64,000 nt of DNA from Alphaproteobacteria bacterium (GTDB lineage Bacteria; Pseudomonadota; Alphaproteobacteria; Caulobacterales; Maricaulaceae), in assembly GCA_024278855.1 (NCBI GenBank), contig JAJRSJ010000023.1, forward strand, positions 1 through 64,000, in the 5' to 3' direction. Both the position numbers and the translations under genes were made by a program. Under the pieces are notes generated by a model. It had not been told where the DNA came from. It saw nothing but the letters and a program-made list of their open reading frames with translations, and did no database searches. This document shows, piece after piece, positions 8,303 to 17,594 of this stretch (positions are counted from its first letter, which is position 1; each line of letters starts with the position of its first letter).

Positions 8303-10465
8303 ATGTCTGAACTTCTATTGGAAATCATGTGCGAGGAAATTCCGGCGCGGATGCAGGTTAAGGCCGGGGCGGATTTGGCACGTATGCTCTCGGATGCCTT
8401 GGCTAAAGCCGGGTTGGATGTGGACAATGTGCAGACATTCACCGGGCCGCGAAGATTGGTGTTTGTGGCCGATGTGCCGCTGCGTAGCCCGGACGTGAAA
8501 GAAGAACGCAAGGGGCCGCGTGTTGGGTCGCCGCAGCAAGCTTTGGCCGGATTTATGCGCGGGGCGGGCTTGAACGATATATCCGAGGCCGAAATCCGCA
8601 GCGATAAAAAGGGCGAGCATTATGTGGCTATTTTGGAAAAACCGGGACGGGATGCTTCGGATATAATCGCGGCGGCAGTCCCCGAAATCATGGGTAAATT
8701 CCCGTGGCCAAAGTCCATGAAGTCCGGTGATAGCAGTTTTCGCTGGGTGCGGCCTTTAACCTCAATATTATGTATTTCAGACGGCAGAATCGTGCCCTTT
8801 AGTGTCGGGGGCATAGACAGCGGCAATATCACCCAAGGTCATCGCCGTATGGGACGCGGGCCTTACTCCGTTACCAATTTCAAAGCCTATAAAAACACAT
8901 TGCAAACCAAAGGCCATGTGATTTTGTCGGCACAGGCCCGGGCGGACATAATTTTACGCAATGCCAAAACGGTGTGCGCCAAGGCCGGATTGGAACTGGT
9001 TGAGGACATTGGCTTGCTAGCCGAGGTTGCGGGACTGGTCGAATGGCCCGTGGTTATTCTAGGTGATATGGACGCAGCGTTTTTGGAGCTGCCCGCAGAC
9101 GTAATCCGCCTGTCCATGCGCACCCACCAGAAATATTTCGCCCTCAAAGACAAGGCCGGCAACCTGGCCCCAAATTTCATCGTCGTCGCCAATCAAGAAG
9201 CCCCGGACGGCGGTGTTGAGATTGCGCGGGGCAATGCGCGGGTATTGTCAGCACGACTGGATGATGCAAGGTTCTTCCAGGCCGAAGACGCCAAGCGTAC
9301 ACTGGAGTCCCGCTACGACGAACTGGACGGCATCGAATTCTATAAGGGTTTGGGCACTATAAAAGACAAATCCGGACGTGTCGCCGCCCTAGCAAGAGAG
9401 CTAGCACCCAAGGTAGGCGCAGACCCGGACATGGCTGAACAAGCGGCGCGATTAGCCAAATGTGATCTGGTCACCAAGAGGGGAGTAGAATTCACCAGTC
9501 TGCAAGGCAAAATCGGGCGGTTGAGGTACGAGGCATAGGGCGGCGATAAGGACATAGCGACCGCAATAGAAGACCACTACAAACCCCAAGGCCCAAGCGA
9601 CAGCGTGCCAACCAACCCGGTCGCCGTAGCGGTAGCGCTAGCCGACAAACTAGACACCCTAGTAGGCTTCTGGGCCATAGACGAGAAGCCGACGGGGAGT
9701 AAGGACCCCTATGCGTTGCGCCGTGCGGCGCTTGGGGTGGTGCGGATTATTTTGGAGAGTGGGGTAACTATTATTCTCCAAGAAACCTTGGAAGGGCATT
9801 TTTTACTCAAACAACCAAGGTTTCGAGATGGATATGGATTTGAAAATACAACAGAAACATTCCTAGAATTTTGCACCATGAATACGGGCGGCGGATATGG
9901 CGCCGGTGTAGATAACATTCGAGTTGTTCGAGAACATGCAGGTGAGATAACTAATAATTTATTGGATTTCATCCTAGACCGCCTGAAAGTTCATCTGCGT
10001 GAGCAAGGTGTCAAGCACGACCATATAGACGCAGTATTCTCCCTAGGCGGGGACGACCTTATTGACATCACCAATCGTGTAACCGCCCTCGGCGCATTCC
10101 TCTCCACTGACGACGGCGCAAACCTCCTCGCGGGGTACAAACGCGCCGTTAACATCCTCAAGGCCGAAGCTAAAAAAGGGGCGTTGCCTGATGCGGAGCC
10201 GGGGCGGGGGACACAGGTTGAAGAGGGTGCGCTTTATGATGCGCTTGCGGTCGCGGGGCCTGCTATCGAGACCGCTTTGGCGGCGGAGGATTACGCCGGG
10301 GCCATGACGGCTTTGGCGGGGTTGCGCGGGCCTATTGATGTGTTTTTTGATGAGGTTACGGTGAATTCTGATGTGGCGGCAGAGCGGGATAATAGATTGG
10401 GGCTTTTGATGCAGGTACGTAAATTGGCCGGGACGATTGCTGATTTTGATAAAGTGGAGGGTTAG
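8303..10465 (+). CDS. glyS: Glycyl-tRNA synthetase beta subunit, with an in-frame amber codon
   Basis: Beta subunit of the tetrameric glycyl-tRNA synthetase, needed for tRNA binding. The frame is uninterrupted from ATG 8303 except for TAG at 9536-9538. Both sides are well conserved: LQGKIGR before the stop and [30 protein letters not shown] and [18 protein letters not shown] after it. The stop sits in the variable loop just after the LQG motif. The gene is essential, so suppression, a sequencing error or a second copy elsewhere is expected. Codon choice shifts locally (about 9380-9690) to CTA, ATA and GTA, unlike the TTG/ATT style around it. The total of about 720 codons is slightly longer than usual. 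Confidence 0.9.
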
Positions 10466-10488
10466 ATGGTTGGTGAACAGTTTTGTCC

Positions 10489-10648
10489 TTCCTCCGTTTA
10501 CGGGGGAAGTACCCCGAAGGGGGGATGGGGGGCGTCGCTCTTGCGACGCTACAAAGTTATAGGGGTTTTCGAACGTCTGTTGCGCACAAGATGTGCGCCC
10601 CCCCATCGCCTGCGCAAGAGCTACGGCACTTCCCCCGTAAACGGAGGA
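10489..10648. repeat. Palindromic intergenic repeat, family C, copy 1 (carries the ppdK ribosome-binding site)
   Basis: Terminal arms TCCTCCGTTTACGGGGGAAGT and its near-exact reverse complement at the right end enclose about 115 bases. The interior has further inverted segments (GCGTCGC/GCGACGC and GGGGGGATGGGG/CCCCCCCATCG). The right arm ends ACGGAGGA, which lies 8-10 bases before the ppdK ATG and acts as its Shine-Dalgarno. Related pieces lie at 16831 and at the window end. Confidence 0.85.
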
Positions 10649-10656
10649 AAAAAAGA

Positions 10657-13326
10657 ATGAAATACGTCTATACATTTGGGGCGGATACCACCGACGGTAA
10701 TGCGTCCATGAAAAATCTTTTGGGTGGTAAGGGGGCCAATCTGGCTGAGATGTCCTCGCTTGGCTTGCCAGTTCCGCCGGGCTTTACTTTGACCACCGAA
10801 GTTTGCACCGCTTATTATGCAAATTATAAAAACTATCCTGACGACCTCAAAGCACAGGTTGAGCGGGCAGGCAAGGCTTTGGAAGCCGACACGGGCAAAG
10901 TTTTGGGCGATGCTGATACCCCGCTTCTCCTGTCCGTGCGTTCCGGTGGGCGGGCGTCTATGCCGGGCATGATGGATACGGTCCTCAACCTTGGGCTTAA
11001 CGACGAAACGGTTAAAGGTTTGGCGAAACTGTCGGGGGATATGCGCTTTGCGTTAGATAGCTATCGCCGCTTTATCCAGATGTATTCTAATGTAGTTCTG
11101 GGCATGGCCCACCATACGTTTGAAGACATACTGGAAAACCATAAAGACGATAACGGCTATTTGTCGGACACGGACATGAGCGCTGAGGACTGGCGCGAGC
11201 TTATAGATAATTACAAGACGGCCGTGCGCGAAGAACTGGGGCGGGACTTTCCGCAAAATCCTGACGAGCAGCTTTGGGGGGCTATATCCGCCGTGTTTGA
11301 TAGCTGGATGACGGACCGAGCCATCACTTATCGCCGCCTAAGCGACATCCCCGAAAGCTGGGGTACGGCGGTCAATGTCCAAGCCATGGTGTTTGGCAAT
11401 ATGGGCGACACATCGGCCACGGGCGTGGCCTTTACCCGCGACCCAAGCACGGGCAATAACGAATATTACGGCGAATTTCTGATCAATGCCCAGGGCGAAG
11501 ACGTGGTGGCGGGCATCCGCACCCCGCAAACCCTGACCAAAAAATCCCGCGAGGATATGGGCGAAACCGAGCCGTCCATGGAAGAAGCCATGCCGGAGGT
11601 GTACGCGGAATTGGCGGCGGTATTTGCCAAATTGGAAGCCCATTACCGCGACATGCAGGACATCGAATTTACCGTTGAGGACGGGCGCTTGTGGATGCTA
11701 CAAACCCGCGCTGGCAAACGCACCGCTAAAGCGGCCATCAAAATAGCCGTGGATATGGCGGGTGAAGGGTTGATCTCCAAAGACGAGGCCGTGCTGCGCA
11801 TCGAACCTATGTCGCTTGACCAACTTTTGCACCCGACTTTGGATGCACATGCCAAGCGTGATTTGTTGGTTATGGGCCTGCCCGCATCACCCGGTGCGGC
11901 GATAGGTGAAGTGGTGTTTTCGTCGGACGAGGCGGAAGCCTTGGCACGGGCCGGACACAAAGTTATTCTTGTGCGCACGGAAACCAGCCCCGAAGATATT
12001 CACGGCATGCACGCGGCCCAGGCAATTGTCACCGCACGCGGCGGCATGACGTCACACGCCGCCGTGGTGGCGCGGGGCATGGGTACGCCGTGCGTATCTG
12101 GCGCGGGTAGTATGCGGATTGACTACGAGGCTGGGACATTTTCCGTGGCTGGGCGCGTGGTCAAGAAGGGCGACATTGTCACTGTGGACGGGGCAAGTGG
12201 ACAAGTGTTTGCGGGCGCGGTCGATATGGTACAGCCGGAAATGAGCGGTGATTTTGAAACGCTGATGTCTTGGGCGGACGCAGCTCGTACTCTAGGCATC
12301 CGCACCAATGCTGAAACCCCTACGGATGTGGAGACCGCCAAGGGCTTTGGCGCAGAAGGTATCGGGCTTTGCCGTACTGAACATATGTTTTTCGAGGCGT
12401 CCCGTCTGGCGCATTTTCGCGAAATGATTTTAGCGACGGATAAAAAAAACCGGGTAGCAGCGCTTGCTAAAATTCTGTCAACCCAACGCGATGATTTCGC
12501 GGCGATCTTCCGCATTATGGGTGAATTGCCCTGCACGATCCGCCTGCTAGACCCGCCCTTGCATGAATTTTTACCCCACGGTGAAGACGACGTAAAAGCG
12601 GTTGCCGAAGCCACTGGCTTGTCCGCCAGTGAGCTTATGGAGCGGGCCAAGGAATTACACGAAACCAACCCCATGCTCGGACACAGAGGTTGCCGCCTAG
12701 GCATCTCCTATCCGGAAATTTACGAAATGCAGGCGCGGGCTATATTTGAGGCGCAAGCTTTGGTAGCCGCCGAAACCGGGAGCAATCCAGTGGCCGAAGT
12801 GATGATTCCCTTGGTATCGTCGGAAAAAGAGCTGAAAATATTGAAAGACGCCATAGAGGCCGTTGCCGGACAGGTGGCAGAAGAAACCTCCGCGCCCGTC
12901 ACCTATAGTATCGGCACTATGATCGAACTGCCCCGCGCCGCACTTATGGCCGGTAAGATCGCTACCCACGCCGAATTTTTCTCGTTCGGCACTAATGATT
13001 TAACCCAGACCACATTCGGCTTGTCGCGGGATGACGCCGGGCGGTTTTTGCCGGATTATGTGGCCCAGGGCATTGTCGAAAAAGACCCGTTTGTGACGTT
13101 GGACCAGGAGGGCGTTGGTGATTTGATCAAAATCGCCGTGCAGCGCGGTCAAAAAACCCGGCCGGACATAAAGTTGGGCATTTGCGGTGAACACGGCGGC
13201 GACCCGGCCAGTATTGATTTTTGCCACAATGGGGGGTTGGATTATGTATCTTGCTCACCTTACCGGGTTCCTATAGCCCGATTGGCAGCCGCCCAAGCGG
13301 CAATCAAAGCTAATAAATCTGGCTAA
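10657..13326 (+). CDS. ppdK: Pyruvate, phosphate dikinase
   Basis: Interconverts pyruvate + ATP + Pi with PEP + AMP + PPi; gluconeogenic or pyrophosphate-linked central metabolism. It has the N-terminal ATP-grasp domain (LLGGKGANLAEMSSLGLPVP at about 20), the swivelling phosphohistidine site GGMTSHAAVVARGMGTPCV at about 460, and the C-terminal PEP/pyruvate barrel ending in the catalytic Cys of GICGEHGGDP. Length is 889, as expected. The start ATG 10657 follows GGAGGAAAAAAAG. The open frame extends upstream through a palindromic repeat, but that part is not protein-like. Confidence 0.97.
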   Translation: MKYVYTFGADTTDGNASMKNLLGGKGANLAEMSSLGLPVPPGFTLTTEVCTAYYANYKNYPDDLKAQVERAGKALEADTGKVLGDADTPLLLSVRSGGRASMPGMMDTVLNLGLNDETVKGLAKLSGDMRFALDSYRRFIQMYSNVVLGMAHHTFEDILENHKDDNGYLSDTDMSAEDWRELIDNYKTAVREELGRDFPQNPDEQLWGAISAVFDSWMTDRAITYRRLSDIPESWGTAVNVQAMVFGNMGDTSATGVAFTRDPSTGNNEYYGEFLINAQGEDVVAGIRTPQTLTKKSREDMGETEPSMEEAMPEVYAELAAVFAKLEAHYRDMQDIEFTVEDGRLWMLQTRAGKRTAKAAIKIAVDMAGEGLISKDEAVLRIEPMSLDQLLHPTLDAHAKRDLLVMGLPASPGAAIGEVVFSSDEAEALARAGHKVILVRTETSPEDIHGMHAAQAIVTARGGMTSHAAVVARGMGTPCVSGAGSMRIDYEAGTFSVAGRVVKKGDIVTVDGASGQVFAGAVDMVQPEMSGDFETLMSWADAARTLGIRTNAETPTDVETAKGFGAEGIGLCRTEHMFFEASRLAHFREMILATDKKNRVAALAKILSTQRDDFAAIFRIMGELPCTIRLLDPPLHEFLPHGEDDVKAVAEATGLSASELMERAKELHETNPMLGHRGCRLGISYPEIYEMQARAIFEAQALVAAETGSNPVAEVMIPLVSSEKELKILKDAIEAVAGQVAEETSAPVTYSIGTMIELPRAALMAGKIATHAEFFSFGTNDLTQTTFGLSRDDAGRFLPDYVAQGIVEKDPFVTLDQEGVGDLIKIAVQRGQKTRPDIKLGICGEHGGDPASIDFCHNGGLDYVSCSPYRVPIARLAAAQAAIKANKSG

Positions 13327-13554
13327 CCGGATCAAGTTCAACGCAAAGCCAGTTAAAATTTTCATATACCCCTTATTCCATCTTTGGCATGGCTATTGCG
13401 TGATTTTTGTGAAGAAAGTCACGGATTATATGCGGATTAGTATGCTATTTCTAATCGAACCGGGTAGACGGCCAATGAATATTTGTAAACTGTCTGTTAA
13501 TAATCTGTCTGCAAGGGTTGATTTAATCGCTTTGGCGACTATATGAGGGCTGAA

Positions 13555-14289
13555 ATGAGCAAAAATGTACACATATACCTCGCTTGGGGGCTGTCTGTCG
13601 CTGTAATGGCAGGGGCATTGATCAGCTTGCCGAATATGGCGGGGGCTTCTTTGGTTATGAAAGACCAGGCCAAGTGGCAAGCCCGCGCTGGTAATTTACA
13701 AAACATTGGCGTTGAATTTTACTCGACCTCTAATCTGGCCCAAACCATGTCCGAACGCAGTTTGGACACCCGCATCAGCAATCCATATATGTTGGATTAC
13801 CAATTGACGCAGGATTTATCCAAAAACGGCCTGTCTTATATTGCACCGGCCAAGGCTATGGCTCGCCAGACCAATTGTCTGGCCGAAGCAATTTATTACG
13901 AAGCCCGTTCCGAAACTACGGACGGTCAAAAAGCCGTGGCCGAGGTTGTGCTAAACCGTGTCGGGCATAGAGCTTTCCCAAATTCAGTTTGCGGCGTGGT
14001 TTATCCAGGCGCAGAGCGGACGACCGGTTGTCAGTTTTCTTTTACCTGTGATGGTTCCACCGCTAAATTGCCCAAAGGCAAGCATTGGCAGAAATCCAAA
14101 ACCATAGCCAAGCACATGATGATCGGTGCCAACGCGCCGCTCACCAACCGTGCCACCCATTACCACACCACGGATGTAAATCCGAAATGGGCGCCAAGTT
14201 TGCGCAAGCTGCGCAAATACGACACCCATGTGTTTTACAGATTTATGCCGAGAAAGCAGCGTCTAAGACCCGTGAGTGTTGCGCCTTAG
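13555..14289 (+). CDS. SleB-like cell wall hydrolase, exported
   Basis: An N-terminal hydrophobic segment (about residues 8-30, ending MAGASL) suggests export or membrane anchoring. The C-terminal half is a Hydrolase_2 (SleB) domain: [46 protein letters not shown] and AKHMMIGA. These domains cleave peptidoglycan glycan strands. In Gram-negatives they act in the periplasm during wall growth or turnover. The start is chosen at ATG 13555, with GAGGG seven bases upstream; ATG 13543 lacks such a site. About 244 residues. Confidence 0.88.
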   Translation: MSKNVHIYLAWGLSVAVMAGALISLPNMAGASLVMKDQAKWQARAGNLQNIGVEFYSTSNLAQTMSERSLDTRISNPYMLDYQLTQDLSKNGLSYIAPAKAMARQTNCLAEAIYYEARSETTDGQKAVAEVVLNRVGHRAFPNSVCGVVYPGAERTTGCQFSFTCDGSTAKLPKGKHWQKSKTIAKHMMIGANAPLTNRATHYHTTDVNPKWAPSLRKLRKYDTHVFYRFMPRKQRLRPVSVAP

Positions 14290-14318
14290 TTGGGTAACAA
14301 ACCAATATAGTTCTGCAG

Positions 14319-14350
14319 GATGGATTAGCGTTTTTTACGCGTAGTCCACC
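14319..14350. repeat. Hairpin repeat, family D, copy 1, between convergent genes
   Basis: TTAGCGTTTTTTACGCGTAG flanked by GGAT and TCCACC. It shares a 17-base core with the hairpin at 45618-45653. It is followed directly by a small CCACC-TTTT-GGTGG stem. Lying between the convergent hydrolase and nadC genes, the pair probably terminates transcription from both sides. Confidence 0.7.
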
Positions 14351-14378
14351 TTTTGGTGGTTTCGTTGCTCTAGGCCAT

Positions 14379-15227
14379 TTAAGTATCTAGCCCAATATCA
14401 AAATTTGGCGCAGAGTGTGTCAAAGCACCCACCGATATCACATCAACACCCGTAGCCGCAATCGCCGCCACTGTGCGAAAATTTACGCCGCCTGAGGCTT
14501 CCAGCATCACTTTGTTTTTGTTTAGCGCCACACATTCGCGCAAATCGTCCAAACTCATATTATCCAATAGAATAACATCCGGGCGGTGTTTCAGGACTTT
14601 CTTAAATTGCGCTACCGTGTCCACTTCAATTGAAACCTTGGTCATGTGGTCGGCACCGGCCATGACAGCACGCACAGCTTTGTCAACGCCGCCGGCCAAG
14701 GCGATATGGTTATCCTTGACCATGATGGCGTCGGATAATGAACCTCTATGGGTATGACCACCGCCGTGCAGGACGGCGCGTTTTTCCAAAGCCCGCAGGC
14801 CCGGCGTAGTCTTGCGGGTGGCGGCTATGCGCACATTATGGGGCGCAGTTTTGGCGACGAATTTTGCGGTCAGTGTGGCAATGCCGCTCATCCGGCCCAT
14901 GAAATTAAGTGCCGTGCGCTCGGCCATAAGCAGTGAGCGCACCGGGCCGGAGACACTGGCGATGACGGTACCCTTGCGCACCTTTGAGCCGTCCGGGGAA
15001 TGAATGTCAAATTCCACATCCGGGTCAACCAGAGCATAGGTCAGAACGGCGGCTTGTAGCCCGGAAACCACACCCGACCCCCTTGATTTGAAATATAATT
15101 GGGCATTGGCGGATGCAGGCACTAGCAGATTAGCGGTTAAATCTCCGGCAGTGCCAAAGTCTTCGGCGAGCGCACGGCGCACCATCGGTTCAATAACAAT
15201 GCGGGGTAGGGGGGGGATAGTATTCAT
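14379..15227 (-). CDS. nadC: Nicotinate-nucleotide pyrophosphorylase (carboxylating), quinolinate phosphoribosyltransferase
   Basis: Converts quinolinate and PRPP to nicotinate mononucleotide, the third step of de novo NAD synthesis. Diagnostic motifs are ATRKTTPGLRALEKRAVLHG, HRGSLSDAIMVKDNHIA and ILLDNMSLDDLREC. ASGGVNF then VISVGALTHSAPNFDIGL close the protein. Length 282 is typical. The start lies 3 bases after the nadB stop, so nadB-nadC form an operon. Confidence 0.97.
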   Translation of the reverse strand: MNTIPPLPRIVIEPMVRRALAEDFGTAGDLTANLLVPASANAQLYFKSRGSGVVSGLQAAVLTYALVDPDVEFDIHSPDGSKVRKGTVIASVSGPVRSLLMAERTALNFMGRMSGIATLTAKFVAKTAPHNVRIAATRKTTPGLRALEKRAVLHGGGHTHRGSLSDAIMVKDNHIALAGGVDKAVRAVMAGADHMTKVSIEVDTVAQFKKVLKHRPDVILLDNMSLDDLRECVALNKNKVMLEASGGVNFRTVAAIAATGVDVISVGALTHSAPNFDIGLDT

Positions 15228-15230
15228 AAT

Positions 15231-16757
15231 CTAAACCAGTTGATTGTAAGTTATATAAGAGGAATGCGGCGGGTTACTTGCGCCGGGAAAGTCAGTGCGG
15301 GTGTGGCCGCCTCTGCTTTCCTCGCGCGCCAGAGCGCCTGATGCGATAAACCGTGCGGCGATGAGCGGGTTGGCTTCGCCGACCTGCTCGGTCAGCTCCG
15401 CGATAATATCAAGCAATGTGTTCAGCCCGCCCGAATTACGCAACACGCCGCAATATTTTGTCATATTAGTGCGCAGGGTTTCGCTTACCTCCGCAGTCAT
15501 GGCCAGCCAGGGTTGGGGGCCGATATGCTCGGCCCGGCGTCTTGGGTGACTGCCAGTATTGATAGCATTGGCGGCGCGGTTGCCAAACACTATGGCTTCC
15601 AGAAGTGAATTGCTTGCCAAGCGGTTGGCGCCGTGAACGCCCGCGCTGGCGCACTCGCCCACGGCCCATAGGCCGGGCAAATTGCTGCGGCCCTCATCAT
15701 CAGTCATGATACCGCCCATATGATAATGCACGGCGGGAGCTATGGGGATAAGCTCGGTGCGTGGGTCAATGCCTGCGCTCATGCAGCTGGCGAAAACGGT
15801 CGGGAATTCTTCGGGGAAATGTGCCCCCACGGCAGTGCGGCAATCCAGAAACGGCGGCTCGCCTTTTTGGATTTGCGCGAATACGGCGCGACTGACATCA
15901 TCACGCGGGGCTAATTCGCCGTCCTTGTGGTATTTATCCATAAAGCGCTTGCCATCCGCCGTGACTAAAGTCGCACCCTCGCCGCGCAGGGCTTCAGTGG
16001 CCAAGGGGTTGGGGTCGCGGTCTATGTCAATGGCGGTGGGGTGAAACTGGACAAACTCCGGGTCGCGGATGATTGCTCCGTGAACTGCGGCCATGCCGAG
16101 TGCGTCGCCGCGAGAGGTTTTGGGATTGGTGGTGGTTTTGAACAGCCCGCCAACCCCGCCCGTGGTCAAGACGGTAATATCGGCCTGCACGGCCATGAGC
16201 GAACCGTCGTCCTTGCGGGCCATGGCCCCGGCGATACCACCTTTGCCGTCGGGTAAAAGCGTTTCCGCCCGCCAACCCAGTAGCGGTGTGATATGTTCGG
16301 CATCTTTAGCTTGCTCAACCATAGTTTCGATGATGGCTTTACCCGCCAAATCACCTTTGACCCGCGCCACACGGGGACGCCCGTGGGCCGCCTCCAGCGA
16401 CAGCACCAAATCCCCACGCGGATCCGTATCAAACTCGACCCCGTACTGCATCAAATCGCGCACCCGCGCCGGCCCTTCGGACGCGAGGATCATAGCCACC
16501 CGCTCGTCCACCAAACCATCCCCCGCCGCTACGGTATCGCGTGCATGATCTGCCGCCGTATCCCCCGCGCCAATAGCAGACGCAATCCCGCCTTGCGCCC
16601 AGGCCGAAGCCGCGCCCTCACCTTGCCTCATGGATGTCAAAATATAAACCGGGCGCGGCGCAAGTTTAAGCGCCGTAAACAACCCGGCCAGACCTGCGCC
16701 CACTATGAGGACAGCGCCGGCAGGCAGCCGGGTCGTTTCGAGATCACCTAATGGCAT
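15231..16757 (-). CDS. nadB: L-aspartate oxidase
   Basis: Flavoprotein that oxidises L-aspartate to iminoaspartate, the first step of de novo NAD synthesis. FAD-binding VLIVGAGLAGLFTALKLA is near the N-terminus, EGAASAWAQGGIASAIG follows, and the active-site region is FVQFHPTAI and LATEALRGEGA. VGECASAGVHGANRLASNSLLEA is present near 355. The C-terminus has EESRGGHTRTDFP. 508 residues, normal. The usual nadA partner lies 1.7 kb upstream, displaced by an accessory segment. Confidence 0.97.
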   Translation of the reverse strand: MPLGDLETTRLPAGAVLIVGAGLAGLFTALKLAPRPVYILTSMRQGEGAASAWAQGGIASAIGAGDTAADHARDTVAAGDGLVDERVAMILASEGPARVRDLMQYGVEFDTDPRGDLVLSLEAAHGRPRVARVKGDLAGKAIIETMVEQAKDAEHITPLLGWRAETLLPDGKGGIAGAMARKDDGSLMAVQADITVLTTGGVGGLFKTTTNPKTSRGDALGMAAVHGAIIRDPEFVQFHPTAIDIDRDPNPLATEALRGEGATLVTADGKRFMDKYHKDGELAPRDDVSRAVFAQIQKGEPPFLDCRTAVGAHFPEEFPTVFASCMSAGIDPRTELIPIAPAVHYHMGGIMTDDEGRSNLPGLWAVGECASAGVHGANRLASNSLLEAIVFGNRAANAINTGSHPRRRAEHIGPQPWLAMTAEVSETLRTNMTKYCGVLRNSGGLNTLLDIIAELTEQVGEANPLIAARFIASGALAREESRGGHTRTDFPGASNPPHSSYITYNQLV

Positions 16758-16830
16758 AGATGTGCGTTCCTTTGTTATCTGTGGGGATTGTTAGCAGGCG
16801 CGGGGTGGTGGGGCAAATGGTAAGGTTGAC

Positions 16831-16860
16831 CTCCTTCCCTCATGAAAAAGGGGGAAGGAG
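16831..16860. repeat. Short hairpin, family C-like, upstream of nadB
   Basis: CTCCTTCCC and GGGGAAGGAG are inverted around TCATGAAAAA. The GGGGGAAGGAG arm is the same as the end of the element at the right edge of the window, so it looks like a minimal or decayed family C copy. Confidence 0.55.
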
Positions 16861-16884
16861 AAAATAATCATGCCCCTCCAACCT

Positions 16885-16912
16885 CGCTCACCCCTGCGAA
16901 TGCAGGGGTCTA
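16885..16912. repeat. Hairpin repeat, family A, copy 1 (contains the stop codon of the GIY-YIG gene)
   Basis: CGCTCA-CCCCTGCGAATGCAGGGG-TCTA. The perfect stem CCCCTGC/GCAGGGG has a short loop. On the minus strand it reads TAGA-hairpin-TGAGCG, and the leading TAG is the stop codon of the nuclease gene. Confidence 0.9.
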
Positions 16913-17248
16913 TTGCCGGGGTTTAGGTGAATGTGGGAGCACAGGTAAATGGCCTTGCAAAGGTGGCCAAACTGGTTGCTCATGAATGTCCAGCCAAAAG
17001 GGGTTTTCCAGTTCAATGGTGTTTAACTTGTAAGCACGTTTCCATTTTTTGATTTGTCGTTCTTTTTTAAACGCGGCGTCACGGCTGGAAAACTCTTTAA
17101 ACCAAACCAGTTTGTCACACCCATATTTTGCCGTGAACCCGTCAAATATTTTCTGTTTGTGCTGTTCCATCCGGGCGGACAAATCATCCGTATGACCAGT
17201 GTAAAGGGTTCCGCGTGGCTTGTTCGTGCAAATATATGTATAGAACAT
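16910..17248 (-). CDS. Small GIY-YIG (URI-type) nuclease
   Basis: A 112-residue stand-alone GIY-YIG domain of the UvrC/Intron-type (URI) group. The N-terminal MFYTYICTNKPRGTLYTGHT gives the YxYI and LYTGHT forms of the motif, then the catalytic Arg in DLSARMEQHK, and KYGCDKLVWFKEF, AAFKKERQIKKWKR with the conserved Glu and Lys. Such proteins are expected to nick or cut DNA; their cellular role is unsettled. The ATG at 17248 begins the motif. Family A hairpins flank the gene in opposite orientation, one containing its stop codon, the other 56 bases before its start. It sits between nadB and nadA, in an accessory patch. Confidence 0.9.
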   Translation of the reverse strand: MFYTYICTNKPRGTLYTGHTDDLSARMEQHKQKIFDGFTAKYGCDKLVWFKEFSSRDAAFKKERQIKKWKRAYKLNTIELENPFWLDIHEQPVWPPLQGHLPVLPHSPKPRQ

Positions 17249-17303
17249 AAAGCGAACATATGTGTTGGTACCTGTAATGACAAGTATAAAATCAACATCA
17301 AGA

Positions 17304-17331
17304 TAGACCCCTGCATCCGCAGGGGTGAGCG
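17304..17331. repeat. Hairpin repeat, family A, copy 2
   Basis: TAGACCCCTGCATCCGCAGG then GGTGAGCG. It is inverted relative to copy 1 and lies just upstream of the GIY-YIG start. The stem is CCCCTGC/GCAGGGG. Confidence 0.88.
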
Positions 17332-17453
17332 GGGTGGGTGGGGGGATTAAATATGGATATAATACCACATGATGCTACCTCAAAGAGCAGGAAGAGATGA
17401 TAAATTTCATCTCCCAAACCCACACTTACACCCCACATCCAAACCCCACACCC

Positions 17454-17482
17454 CGCTCACACCCGCGAATGCGGGTGTCCAT
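17454..17482. repeat. Hairpin repeat, family A, copy 3 (stem variant)
   Basis: CGCTCA-CACCCGC-GAAT-GCGGGTG-TCCAT. The stem sequence differs from copies 1 and 2, but both arms changed together, so pairing is kept. The flanks CGCTCA and TCCAT are conserved. Confidence 0.85.
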
Positions 17483-17515
17483 CTCGATCTATCCGTAAAT
17501 ATGCAATCTTGGAAT

Positions 17516-17545
17516 ATGGATACCTGTATGCACAGGTATGAGCGG
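17516..17545. repeat. Hairpin repeat, family A, copy 4 (stem variant)
   Basis: ATGGA-TACCTGTATGCACAGGTA-TGAGCGG. It is inverted relative to copy 3, 33 bases away, so the two form a divergent pair. Confidence 0.85.
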
Positions 17546-17575
17546 AATGTGGTGTTCGGAAACCCTACTCTATCT

Positions 17576-17594
17576 GCTTTTATCCTTTAGGGCA
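17576..17594 (+). repeat. 19-base direct repeat, copy 1
   Basis: GCTTTTATCCTTTAGGGCA, identical to 63672-63690 in the same orientation. Flanking sequence differs. Chance identity of 19 bases within 64 kb is very unlikely, but its nature is unknown. Confidence 0.7.

Noticed and set aside
2396-9538. Reassigned TAG codon, suggested by in-frame TAG in glyS and the TPR gene
   Set aside because: TAG is the natural terminator of many intact genes here (rpoD, nadA, nadB, DUF2007, tag, the end of glyS itself), and TAA interrupts the ABC gene. A code change would extend all of these.
9605-10465. glyS as two separate genes
   Set aside because: Both parts are in one frame with continuous GlyRS beta homology and no ribosome-binding site at the second.
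10483-10660. Open frames running through the repeat before ppdK
   Set aside because: They exist only because the palindrome lacks stops. Composition is not protein-like and PPDK homology begins at 10657.
16885-17545. CRISPR-like array from four closely spaced repeats
   Set aside because: Repeats alternate in orientation, stems differ in sequence, spacing is irregular and no cas genes are near.
17369-17590. Open frame over the family A repeats
   Set aside because: It is made of repeat and low-complexity sequence without a start signal.
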